From Planctomycetes bacterium RIFOXYC2_FULL_41_27 (GTDB lineage: Bacteria > Planctomycetota > Brocadiia > Brocadiales > Brocadiaceae), in contig MHZD01000175.1 of NCBI GenBank assembly GCA_001828645.1, positions 1-7,759 of the forward strand: DNA of 7,759 nucleotides. The letters are read 5' to 3'. Positions 1-5,737 of this stretch are shown here, piece by piece (the first letter of the stretch is position 1; every line of letters starts with the position of its first letter). Position numbers and translations under genes: made by a program. A model generated the notes under the pieces. That model was not told the DNA's origin. It ran no database searches and saw only the letters and a program-made list of their open reading frames with translations.

Positions 1-1
1 T

Positions 2-1303
2 TATATCCTGAATCGTTTCTTTTTCCTCCATAACCCATTGGAATCACAAGTTCCTTACCCACAAAATAGTTTTTTTGTCAACTTTCTGACCATGAGCCAT
101 ATCCTGGCTTCTTACGTAAAACTTCTCTTCCTGCCTTTCCACCTGAATGCCGACTACGTAGTTCCTTTTTCCACATCGCTTGCAAGAGTCTCATTTTGGC
201 TGACGGTTCTGCTCTTTATTGCTGTCGCTACAATTTCATACCGACTGCGATTTCAGTACAGGCACATGTACTTTTTTATCCTCTGGTTTTTTGTCACGCT
301 TATTCCTGTGATGAATATTATTCCGTTGGGAAACATTATGGCAGAGCGCTATTTGTACATACCGGGGGCTGGTTTTAGTATGATTGTGGCCTGTTTATTA
401 TCAAAAATGCAAAGTAAACGCGGCGTTGCAGGCTTAATCCTGGTAGTTCCCGATAGTTCAAATGCTTTTGCAGGGCGTATTATAGATCCATATCCGTCTT
501 TGTCTCTCCCCTTTATTTTTGTAGTGTTCTTTATCCTTCTGGGGAATGCCTACGTAACCTGTAAGAGAAACTACGACTGGAAGGATGGGTTGTGGTTGTG
601 GTCAAAGACGACGCTAACCTCGCCAAATAGTTTTCGGGCGCACATTAACCTGGGAAATGCTTATGAGAAAAAAGGGCTTAACACCGCAGCCTTTGAAGAA
701 TACCAAAAGGCATTATCGATCGATCCAAACGATGCAGATATTTATAATAACCTTGGTATTTATTATAACAAGATAAACCTTTTTGACGATGCTATCCAGC
801 ATTTCATAAAATGTCTGAACATAAATCCTAAGCATCCAAGGGCGTACAATAATCTCGGCATTGTCTTTACAAAGCAAAGACAATTAGATGAAGCAATCCA
901 AGTATTCAGACAGGCTATCTCCATTAATCCTCTATACCCTGATGCACATAACAACCTGGGCATAGCTTACTACAGAAAAGGTTTGATGGATGAGGCCGAA
1001 CGTGAATTCAAATTAGCCATTAGTATTGAATCTTACCATGCAGAGGCGCATAATGACCTCGGCATTCTTTACAATGACAGACACCTGTTTGCCGATGCTA
1101 TCAAAGAATTTGAGACGGCAGTACAAATCAAGCCCAATTATGCAAATGCCCATATGAATTTAGGGGCTGTTATCTTAAAACACAGAAAGGACAAAGATAG
1201 GGCATTGTTTCATCTGAAAGAAAGTATAAAAATCGAACCACAGCAAGAACAGTCTCTTGGAATAAACAAACTCATACAGCAACTGGAACAATCTGCTAAC
1301 TAA
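2..1303 (+). CDS. TMTC-like membrane protein with C-terminal TPR repeats (5'-truncated by window edge)
   Basis: The frame is open from base 2 with no stop, so the gene starts left of the window; the first start-like codon, TTG at 38, lies inside conserved sequence and is not a real start. The N-terminal half is membrane-embedded: hydrophobic segments lie near bases 180-250, 275-335, 350-410 and 500-560, including the motif MNIIPLGNIMAERYLYIPG, typical of the DUF1736 region of TMTC proteins. From about base 632 to 1245 there are six consecutive 34-residue TPRs (repeats of the form NNLGI...A...F..A..I.P). In animals TMTC proteins are O-mannosyltransferases; bacterial relatives are usually annotated only as TPR proteins, so a glycosyltransferase role here is inference. 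A catalytic N-terminal part would be outside the window. An insert of about 25 residues (bases ~400-490) sits between two membrane segments. galT follows after 17 nt, suggesting co-transcription. Confidence 0.85.
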   Translation, partial: YILNRFFFLHNPLESQVPYPQNSFFVNFLTMSHILASYVKLLFLPFHLNADYVVPFSTSLARVSFWLTVLLFIAVATISYRLRFQYRHMYFFILWFFVTLIPVMNIIPLGNIMAERYLYIPGAGFSMIVACLLSKMQSKRGVAGLILVVPDSSNAFAGRIIDPYPSLSLPFIFVVFFILLGNAYVTCKRNYDWKDGLWLWSKTTLTSPNSFRAHINLGNAYEKKGLNTAAFEEYQKALSIDPNDADIYNNLGIYYNKINLFDDAIQHFIKCLNINPKHPRAYNNLGIVFTKQRQLDEAIQVFRQAISINPLYPDAHNNLGIAYYRKGLMDEAEREFKLAISIESYHAEAHNDLGILYNDRHLFADAIKEFETAVQIKPNYANAHMNLGAVILKHRKDKDRALFHLKESIKIEPQQEQSLGINKLIQQLEQSAN

Positions 1304-1320
1304 TTTATTGGAGGGAGAAC

Positions 1321-2328
1321 ATGTCCGAAATAAGGTTGAATACAATAACACGTGAATGGGTGATTATTGCCAAAGAAAAAGTCAAGAAACCAGAGGATTT
1401 TATCATCGTAAAGGAACAGGAAAGACATCCTGCGTTCCTTAAAACATGCCCCTTCTGCCCTGGAAATGAAGCAGTAACGCCTAAAGAAACATTCAAGATT
1501 TGTGATGAAAAGGGATGGAAGATACGAGTCGTGCCGAATAAATTTGCCGTGCTGTCAAGAGAAGGCGAAAGGGCAAGGACGCATACAGGGTTGTATAAAA
1601 ATGTTAACGGAGTAGGCACACACGAGGTCATCATAGAGACGCCTGTTCATAATCTCACAACAGCAACCATGCCTTTGGAACAATTAAAAGAGGTCATACA
1701 GACATACAGAGACCGCTTCCTTGAGGTATACAGAGATCAGAGGGTGGAGCACGTCATCTTGTTCAAAAACAGTGGGTCAGCATCCGGCACTACTATAGAA
1801 CATCCTCATTCCCAGATAGTCGGTATTCCCGTGACGCCTCTGCATATAAGAAGCAGGATCGAGAATGCCATGAGATTCTTCGATGATACGGGAGAGTGTT
1901 TAATGTGCAGGATGATCAAAGACGAACTGAATGAGGGAACAAGGATTGTAATGGATACAAAGCATTTTACAGCATTTGTTCCTTACGCTGCGTTATCACC
2001 ATTCCACATATGGATATTTTCCAAAAGGCACTCAGGTTTCTTTGCTGACATGCAATCTGAAGAGATATGGGATTTAGCATCAAATCTTAAATCAATCATG
2101 GGAAGGCTCTACCATGGACTGAATAATCCCGATTTCAATTATGTGGTAAGGTCTGGAAGTTCATGTGAGGCGAATTCGGGATTCATTCATTGGTATCTCA
2201 GTATCGTACCGAGGGTGGCTATGGCATCTGGCTTTGAACTTGGTTCGGGCATGTATATCAATCCACTGATACCTGAGAGTGCAGCAGAATATTTGAGAAA
2301 TGTAAAAATACCTGAATATACCCAGTGA
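1321..2328 (+). CDS. galT: Galactose-1-phosphate uridylyltransferase family (GalT; possibly ADP-glucose phosphorylase)
   Basis: A 335-residue HIT-superfamily nucleotidylyltransferase of full family length. It would move a nucleotidyl group between a sugar phosphate and UDP- or ADP-glucose through a covalent nucleotidyl-histidine in the cytoplasm. Visible signatures: first zinc-site cysteines C43-P-F-C46, the active-site motif EHPHSQ with H161 and the expected nucleophile H163, followed by Q165; a second CxxC pair, C193 and C196; and the C-terminal HWYLSIVPR followed by GFELGSGMYINPLIPE. This C-terminal pattern is shared with plant and bacterial ADP-glucose phosphorylases, so substrate choice (galactose-1-P versus ADP-glucose/phosphate) cannot be settled from sequence alone. 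The ATG start is supported by GGAGG at 1310-1314 with 6 nt spacing. It lies 17 nt after the TPR membrane protein, consistent with an operon. No clear intrinsic terminator is seen in the 55 nt before the convergent Hsp20 gene. Confidence 0.88.
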   Translation: MSEIRLNTITREWVIIAKEKVKKPEDFIIVKEQERHPAFLKTCPFCPGNEAVTPKETFKICDEKGWKIRVVPNKFAVLSREGERARTHTGLYKNVNGVGTHEVIIETPVHNLTTATMPLEQLKEVIQTYRDRFLEVYRDQRVEHVILFKNSGSASGTTIEHPHSQIVGIPVTPLHIRSRIENAMRFFDDTGECLMCRMIKDELNEGTRIVMDTKHFTAFVPYAALSPFHIWIFSKRHSGFFADMQSEEIWDLASNLKSIMGRLYHGLNNPDFNYVVRSGSSCEANSGFIHWYLSIVPRVAMASGFELGSGMYINPLIPESAAEYLRNVKIPEYTQ

Positions 2329-2383
2329 AAATATTCTTAAGCAGAAAATGACCGTTTTGTCTTATTTTACTAAGATTATAAAA

Positions 2384-2746
2384 TTACTTCGTTAAACGTA
2401 TTTTAAGTATCCCATTCTTATAAGTATGAATTATCTTGTCTTTTGTAAAACTTTCTTTCAGAAGGATTTCTTTCTGATAATTCTTGTCGCTGGTCTTGGT
2501 CGAGATTTGCAATATATCGTCTTTTAAATCAACATGAATATCTTTCTCATGTACTCCTGGCATATCGGCAATAATCAGGGTATGATCCATTTCTTCAAAA
2601 ATATCCACCAGAGGCTCTAGCAATTCAAATACAGTAACATCATACTTTTTACTATTGTACGTATTACTTCCCAGGGGTTTTACCTTTACACTGTTGGCAT
2701 CCAGACTACCAACCTTTATAGAAAAACCGAAATTTGTAAAAAACAA
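2384..2746 (-). CDS. Hsp20/alpha-crystallin family small heat shock protein
   Basis: A short (about 120 residues) small heat-shock-like protein, normally an ATP-independent holdase that keeps unfolding clients soluble. The alpha-crystallin domain occupies the C-terminal two thirds: it starts at EPLVDIFEE, continues through IIADMPGVHEKDIHVDL and ends with the hallmark YKNGILKIRL just before the stop. It lacks a C-terminal IxI tail, and the N-terminal arm is short, so large oligomers may not form. The pattern resembles the small GvpH-like Hsp20 group, but no other gas vesicle gene is present. I chose the TTG at 2746 as start because it sits 8 nt after a perfect Shine-Dalgarno sequence; the GTG at 2755 overlaps that sequence and is unlikely. 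It faces galT convergently, and its long leader carries a putative riboswitch and terminator. Confidence 0.85.
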   Translation of the reverse strand: MFFTNFGFSIKVGSLDANSVKVKPLGSNTYNSKKYDVTVFELLEPLVDIFEEMDHTLIIADMPGVHEKDIHVDLKDDILQISTKTSDKNYQKEILLKESFTKDKIIHTYKNGILKIRLTK

Positions 2747-2751
2747 GCCTG

Positions 2752-2762
2752 TCACCTCCTTT
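2752..2762 (-). promoter_or_regulatory. Ribosome binding site deciding the Hsp20 start
   Basis: On the minus strand this reads AAAGGAGGTGA, a perfect anti-SD complement. It contains the GTG at 2753-2755 that would extend the ORF by three residues. A ribosome docked here would place its start codon 5-9 nt downstream, which is the TTG at 2744-2746 in the same frame. An ATG at 2763-2765 is in another frame. Confidence 0.75.
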
Positions 2763-2830
2763 CATAAAAGTTAAGACCTGTAAATACCGCTATGATTTCT
2801 GATAAATTCACAGTTTGTGAAGATATCCTT

Positions 2831-2887
2831 AAAACAAAAAGGCCTTACTGCAAAGATATTCATCCAAAACATCTTCGGCAGTAAGGC
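2831..2887 (-). terminator. Intrinsic terminator in the Hsp20 leader
   Basis: A 10-bp perfect stem (GCCTTACTGC at 2842-2851 against GCAGTAAGGC at 2878-2887) is extended by an inner 5-bp stem (2853-2857/2871-2875). On the minus strand it is followed by the U-rich run TTTTTGTTTT (2831-2840). It lies about 85 nt upstream of the Hsp20 start and about 190 nt after the promoter, so it is placed to stop transcripts inside the leader rather than to end a gene. Its 5' arm coincides with the 3' end of the putative riboswitch aptamer. Confidence 0.8.
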
Positions 2888-2970
2888 TGTCTTTCCCTGA
2901 TACTTCTTGATCTTTTAAAGACACTTTACTTTGCGTCCCCCCGATTGCTTTAGGTTCGCCTTTATCGTAA
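2876..2970 (-). ncRNA. Candidate cyclic-di-GMP-I (GEMM-I) riboswitch aptamer
   Basis: The minus strand contains GATAAAGGCGAACC (2953-2966) and, after a short loop region containing the GNRA sequence GCAA, GGGACGCAAAG (2929-2939). These match the two most conserved blocks of the GEMM-I aptamer (AGGCAAACC and GGGACGCAAAG), with one A-to-G change in the first. By recalled alignment to the V. cholerae Vc2 aptamer, the ligand-contacting G20 and A47 equivalents are kept, which would favour c-di-GMP over cGAMP. Downstream, a 7-bp stem TGTCTTT/AAAGACA (2917-2923/2888-2894), extended by GTAA/TTAC (2926-2929/2881-2884), fits the long P3-type arm. Weak points: the P2 stem holding the GNRA loop has mismatches, and I find no clear P1. 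A separate 7-bp hairpin (2975-2981/2993-2999) lies just upstream. Confidence 0.6.
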
Positions 2971-3083
2971 TGCTTTGCTTATTTTCATTCTTTAAGCAAC
3001 TTAACCGTTTATGAAAATTACCAGCATGTGTTAAGTATTACAGTATTCCTCCTTGTGTGTTTCTCTGTTAAAAAATCTCACCT

Positions 3084-3113
3084 AATATAAGCATGGATGG
3101 TAATGGATGTCAA
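3084..3113 (-). promoter_or_regulatory. Sigma70-type promoter for the Hsp20 transcript
   Basis: On the minus strand a perfect -35 box TTGACA (3108-3113) is separated by 18 nt from TATATT (3084-3089). Transcription would begin near 3077 and give a leader of about 330 nt before Hsp20. It sits directly after the cold-shock gene's terminator, so Hsp20 appears to be an independent unit. Confidence 0.65.
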
Positions 3114-3123
3114 GAAAAAACAT

Positions 3124-3165
3124 AAACAAAAAACCCCAATATCCTTTTACCGATATTGGGGTTTT
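3124..3165 (-). terminator. Intrinsic terminator of the cold-shock gene
   Basis: A perfect 14-bp inverted repeat (AAAACCCCAATATC at 3130-3143 against its complement at 3152-3165) with an 8-nt loop. On the minus strand the stem ends in GGGGTTTTTTGTTT, the classical GC base plus U-tract. It lies about 105 nt after the cold-shock stop codon; the space between (3166-3270) is AT-rich 3' untranslated sequence with no gene seen. Confidence 0.85.
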
Positions 3166-3270
3166 CAGGTTGTAATTATAACTATAATTTACGTGACTAC
3201 TCCATATTTTTATACACCATATCTATTGCAATTGATTATCTTTAAATATAAGAGTGGCTTTCTAATAAAT

Positions 3271-3471
3271 TTATAATTTGACAACTTTTGTGGCTTTGAA
3301 TCCCTTTTGGTCCTTCATGACCTCGAATTCTACCTTATCTCCTTCGGCAAGGGTTCTAAACCCTTCACCCTGGATCGAAGTTTGATGTACAAAAACATCA
3401 TCTCCGTTATCTTGGGAAATAAAACCGAATCCCTTCTTGTCATTGAACCACTTCACGGTTCCTTGTGCCAT
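3271..3471 (-). CDS. csp: Cold-shock domain protein (CspA family)
   Basis: A 66-residue single cold-shock domain of standard length. These small OB-fold proteins bind single-stranded RNA and DNA, melt RNA structure and act as antiterminators or translation aids. It begins [13 protein letters not shown]1 is KGFGFIS (residues 13-19) and RNP2 is DVFVHQ (25-30), followed by the usual [14 protein letters not shown] and the C-terminal KATKVVKL. The ATG at 3471 is preferred over a start seven codons upstream because AGGGGGTGA (3479-3487) lies 7-8 nt before it and the family starts there. The leader holds a terminator-like hairpin (3506-3542) and a candidate promoter at 3598-3626. Whether it responds to cold cannot be told from the sequence. 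Confidence 0.96.
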   Translation of the reverse strand: MAQGTVKWFNDKKGFGFISQDNGDDVFVHQTSIQGEGFRTLAEGDKVEFEVMKDQKGFKATKVVKL

Positions 3472-3505
3472 TCTTAAATCACCCCCTCTCACATTAAAAA
3501 ATTAC

Positions 3506-3542
3506 AAAAAAAAAGGCTACAAAGTTGTAACCTTGTAGCCTT
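3506..3542 (-). terminator. Terminator-like hairpin in the 5' leader of csp
   Basis: A perfect 10-bp stem (AAGGCTACAA at 3513-3522 with TTGTAGCCTT at 3533-3542, 10-nt loop). On the minus strand it is followed at once by nine Us (3506-3514). It ends only about 20 nt before the csp Shine-Dalgarno sequence. No intact minus-strand gene lies upstream for it to terminate, so it is either an attenuator of csp or a leftover terminator from the lost gene marked by the nrfA remnant. Confidence 0.8.
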
Positions 3543-3597
3543 AATATAACACGAATATATAATACGACTTTACAATACAACCGAGCAACACAACCGA

Positions 3598-3626
3598 ATA
3601 ATATCAAACATCGTGTAGTAAAGCAA
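3598..3626 (-). promoter_or_regulatory. Candidate promoter of csp
   Basis: On the minus strand TTGCTT (3621-3626) stands 17 nt before TATTAT (3598-3603). The -10 box matches five of six consensus bases; the -35 box only three. Initiation near 3590 would give a leader of about 120 nt that includes the hairpin and U-tract at 3506-3542. The flanking stretch 3543-3660 is AT-rich and holds no gene that I can see; a CAACCGA motif occurs twice in it (about 3579 and 3592). Confidence 0.4.
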
Positions 3627-3661
3627 GGGAAAATAAAAATAAATGTTGAGTTATTACATTT

Positions 3662-4002
3662 TTAATGTGAGGCAGATTGTAGTTTCGCCATTTCAAGCTG
3701 GCCACACCATGCGTAATCAATTGCTTCACCCAGGATGCGGGCAGCTTCTTGCGGGGCGTGGAAGCCCATTGAGTTTTCAGCCGCTACAAAGTCCAACCGC
3801 CACTGCGCCTTACGCTGTAAGTCTTGCGCAGCTTCCAGTTGTTCAGCAGGTATGTCAAATTCCTGCGCATGCTGCAAATCGTGGACGAGGGCAACAACCG
3901 CTTCCTCTGCCCGAATCATTAAGGTCTTTGTGCAGTCTCCTGAATCGATGCGACATGGACTTCGCTGAGAAAGGGCAGTTGGCACGGTATAATACGCCAT
4001 AG
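3662..4002 (-). pseudogene. nrfA: 3' remnant of cytochrome c nitrite reductase (nrfA), frameshifted
   Basis: The minus-strand frame ending at 3662 encodes the C-terminal helical part of NrfA, the pentahaem enzyme reducing nitrite to ammonium in the periplasm. Diagnostic stretches are KTLMIRAEEAVVALVHDLQ and AQWRLDFVAAENSMGFHAP, then QEAARILGEAIDYA; the histidine in GFHAP corresponds to a conserved haem ligand region. Homology stops near 3925: the preceding residues in the same frame (SQRSPCRIDSGDC) do not fit, while the next frame reads SEVHVASIQE, as expected for the segment before the haem-bearing part. A frameshift near 3921 therefore seems likely. None of the five haem motifs remains. The stretch is visibly more GC-rich than its neighbours, suggesting a different origin. 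An intact small protein starting at about 4015 is very unlikely. Confidence 0.75.
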
Positions 4003-4022
4003 TCATACACCCCAAAAAACCG

Positions 4023-4186
4023 CCTGTGCCTCGTCACTCCGTCGCATCACCTCACGATGATACCCTGTCTTTCTACAAATACGGATTGCGCCATTGTATT
4101 TGCATAGGTACAGACTTCTGTACACGGGTTAGGTTCGCACAGGTGATATTCCCAATCACTCAGGTTTCCCATACTTCGAGGCGCAC
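4023..4186 (-). other. Structured RNA-like segment, possible 5' fragment of a group II intron
   Basis: Read on the minus strand, a 7-bp stem CCTGTGC/GCACAGG (4137-4143/4023-4029) encloses a 7-bp hairpin GTACAGA/TCTGTAC (4108-4123), a TCCGT/ACGGA stem, and a hairpin ATCATC-GTGA-GGTGAT with a GNRA loop on this strand only. The segment begins GTGCG at 4186, the usual 5' end of bacterial group II introns. The presumed 5' exon ends GCGCAG-AG-ATAGGC; GCGCAG can pair with CTGTGC (4137-4142, one G-U) and five bases of ATAGGC with ACCTAT (4104-4109), resembling IBS2-EBS2 and IBS1-EBS1. Against this, the putative EBS elements lie under 90 nt from the 5' end, much closer than normal, and no reverse transcriptase or domain V is present. 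If it is an intron, it is a remnant; another structured RNA is equally possible. Confidence 0.3.
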
Positions 4187-4433
4187 GCCTATCTCTGCGC
4201 CAAGCATCTATACACTTGGTGAGGTTTTAAACATAACCGTTTCTTTCAGTAACTCCAATACTGCTAAACATGGTTTTGAACTTTCGGCATTAGATGCAAA
4301 CAGTATTCTGCCGGTACATTCACTAATGTTGATAGTAATATTACAAAAGGATCCCTTTCATTGCCTTCCTTATTCGCTCTTATAACAGTATATTATTGGC
4401 AGCTAAATTATACACCATTATCTCTATACAGTT
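4187..4433 (+). pseudogene. Fragment of a Reeler / choice-of-anchor V domain protein, frameshifted
   Basis: From 4187 the + strand encodes PISAPSIYTLGEVLNITVSF followed by a segment ending HGFELSALDANS, which matches the core of Reeler-like choice-of-anchor V domains of secreted proteins (YTPGETYTITV..., then GFELTALDA...). At about 4304 the frame is lost, and the natural continuation SAGTFTNVDSNITKGSLS is read one frame over and runs to a stop at about 4433. The start, the usual CxxCH-like motif before this domain, and the rest of the protein are missing. Homology begins exactly where the structured minus-strand segment ends, as if that element interrupted or replaced the upstream half. No start codon or ribosome binding site supports expression. 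Confidence 0.6.
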
Positions 4434-4440
4434 AAAAATA

Positions 4441-4476
4441 ATAGGGGCAATCCGCCTCAGGCGGATACGCCCCTAT
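4441..4476. repeat. GGGGC-type inverted repeat, copy 1
   Basis: ATAGGGGC (4441-4448) pairs with GCCCCTAT (4469-4476), and an inner stem ATCCGCC/GGCGGAT (4450-4456/4460-4466) closes on a 3-nt loop. It forms a near-perfect REP-like hairpin with no U-tract. It lies between the Reeler remnant and the 3' end of nirK. Confidence 0.8.
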
Positions 4477-4498
4477 ATGCTTTCCATGGATCGCTTAA

Positions 4499-4526
4499 GT
4501 AGGGGCAATTCATAAATTGCCCCTAC
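4499..4526. repeat. GGGGC-type inverted repeat, copy 2 (downstream of nirK)
   Basis: A perfect 12-bp palindromic hairpin, GTAGGGGCAATT against its complement with a 4-nt CATA loop. It shares GGGGCAAT with copy 1. It begins about 20 nt after the nirK stop and could protect or end the nirK mRNA, but on that strand no run of Us follows, so it is not a standard intrinsic terminator. A small ACAAT/ATTGT hairpin (4525-4539) overlaps its end. Confidence 0.8.
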
Positions 4527-4546
4527 AATGTTTTATTGTAACTTGT

Positions 4547-5647
4547 TTACGGCAGTACGTGCATAAGTCCAAACGCACCTTTTGCCACGCGGAATATGGC
4601 GTGGTCAACAAGTACGTTAGCCCCGCCTTCAGACTCTTTTACTAAGGGCTTGAACGCCCATATGACAGTACTAGCCGGAGGAACGGTTGAAGTCTCGATA
4701 TTGTTGCGTGGTGGGGATAGCACATCACCTTCCTCATATTCCCTGTCCCATATCTCCCCTATCATGTGAGTTCCTGAAATAAGGCTTGGACCCATATTGC
4801 CGAAGTAAATAATCACATTGTCGCCGAGGTTGACGTCTATGCTTACAGGTGGAGCGCTCGAAGCAATTGTTGACCTCGACACCCCTGCCCTGCCATTGAA
4901 TACGACATAATCAGGATGCTCAGCGAGTCCCTTCCCAAGAAGGTCAAACGCATAGTTCCCTGGTGTATATGTAGATGTAAGACCAGGATCTCCATCTAAG
5001 TAAAATTCACACTGCATGATATAAAATTCCTTATCTGCCTTCTTCACGTCGCCCCTGAAGGATTTTCCCCCTTTTTGTGGTTCAACCAGAATCATCCCCC
5101 ACATCCCATTAGCAATGTGGGTTGCTATATTTGCTATCACTCCATCGGCGGCACAGTGATACACATAAAGACCGGGATGCAAGAGCTTGAAGGTGGCAGT
5201 TACAGTGTCTCCGGCATCAGCAGTCAATTTAGTCATCCCTCCTTTGTAACCTTTTATGGCATGAAAGTCTATGGAATGAGTTTCATTACCAAGTGAATTA
5301 TTTAGGGTAACATTAATTGTATCACCCTCTAAGACCCTTATGAAGGGTCCGGGTATCCTGCCTGTCTCAGGGTCACTGCTGGAACCAAAGGTCATTGCAT
5401 TATATGTTATGTCGTCTGCAGTACCTACAACTTCATCAGAACCTGCGTCAATGGTGCCAGTACGTTCGTGTGCAAAAAGCGTTACATTTACTGTCTTTGG
5501 ACTTGTACGCCCTAAAGGTTCACCGTAAGGGGCAAACTCAGTCGGGTCTCTGGAAATATCCTGACTAAAGGCATCCCCTATCCCTGCACTGACCAAATAA
5601 ACCGCAATTATTACAAACCCCAATAAAAGAATAACACCTTTTTTCAT
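4547..5647 (-). CDS. nirK: Copper-containing nitrite reductase (NirK)
   Basis: A 366-residue two-cupredoxin-domain multicopper enzyme reducing nitrite to nitric oxide in the periplasm. An N-terminal Sec signal (KKG then a hydrophobic stretch, cleavage near A26-FSQ) fits export. Type 1 copper ligands are H124, C165, H177 and M182; type 2 ligands are H129, H164 and H349; the catalytic pair D127 (HSIDFH) and H294 (SGTHMIG) is present, so the enzyme looks functional. H294 followed by GEIWDREY resembles Geobacillus/Thermus-type NirK more than the proteobacterial Alcaligenes type. No C-terminal cytochrome or extra cupredoxin domain is fused, so the electron donor must be separate. An unusual acidic insert, DAGSDEVVGTADD (67-79), lies before the first ligand. 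The ATG at 5647 follows GGAG with 9 nt spacing. The cytochrome-porin gene lies 202 bp upstream on the same strand. Confidence 0.93.
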   Translation of the reverse strand: MKKGVILLLGFVIIAVYLVSAGIGDAFSQDISRDPTEFAPYGEPLGRTSPKTVNVTLFAHERTGTIDAGSDEVVGTADDITYNAMTFGSSSDPETGRIPGPFIRVLEGDTINVTLNNSLGNETHSIDFHAIKGYKGGMTKLTADAGDTVTATFKLLHPGLYVYHCAADGVIANIATHIANGMWGMILVEPQKGGKSFRGDVKKADKEFYIMQCEFYLDGDPGLTSTYTPGNYAFDLLGKGLAEHPDYVVFNGRAGVSRSTIASSAPPVSIDVNLGDNVIIYFGNMGPSLISGTHMIGEIWDREYEEGDVLSPPRNNIETSTVPPASTVIWAFKPLVKESEGGANVLVDHAIFRVAKGAFGLMHVLP

Positions 5648-5737
5648 TTTACGTTTCTCCTTTCTCCTTCAAAGTACAAATAAGACTAAGGTTAATAACC
5701 CCTCCACTATTAGTTTTCTGGTAAAACACCCCCTTCC

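Noticed and set aside
38..40. TTG as the start of the TPR membrane protein
   Set aside because: The frame is open to base 2 and the upstream residues (RFFFLHNPLES) continue the conserved DUF1736-like region; there is no ribosome binding site.
2753..2755. GTG as the Hsp20 start
   Set aside because: It lies inside the Shine-Dalgarno sequence AAAGGAGGTGA; the TTG at 2746 is properly spaced.
3001..3027. Eight-codon leader peptide (ATG...TAA, minus strand) in the Hsp20 leader
   Set aside because: The nearby AAGGAGG (3048-3054) is 20 nt from the ATG, too far for normal initiation, and no regulatory codon run is present.
3643..4002. Plus-strand ORFs of 119 and 77 codons
   Set aside because: They are antisense shadows of the nrfA remnant, whose minus-strand frame carries clear homology; their composition is not protein-like.
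4026..4385. An intact 119-residue plus-strand gene
   Set aside because: Only the part from about 4187 shows similarity (Reeler-like); the first half runs antisense through the structured element and the true frame is lost at about 4304.
4499..4526. Classical terminator of nirK
   Set aside because: The hairpin is perfect but is followed on the nirK strand by ACTTAAGCG, not a U-tract; kept as a repeat.
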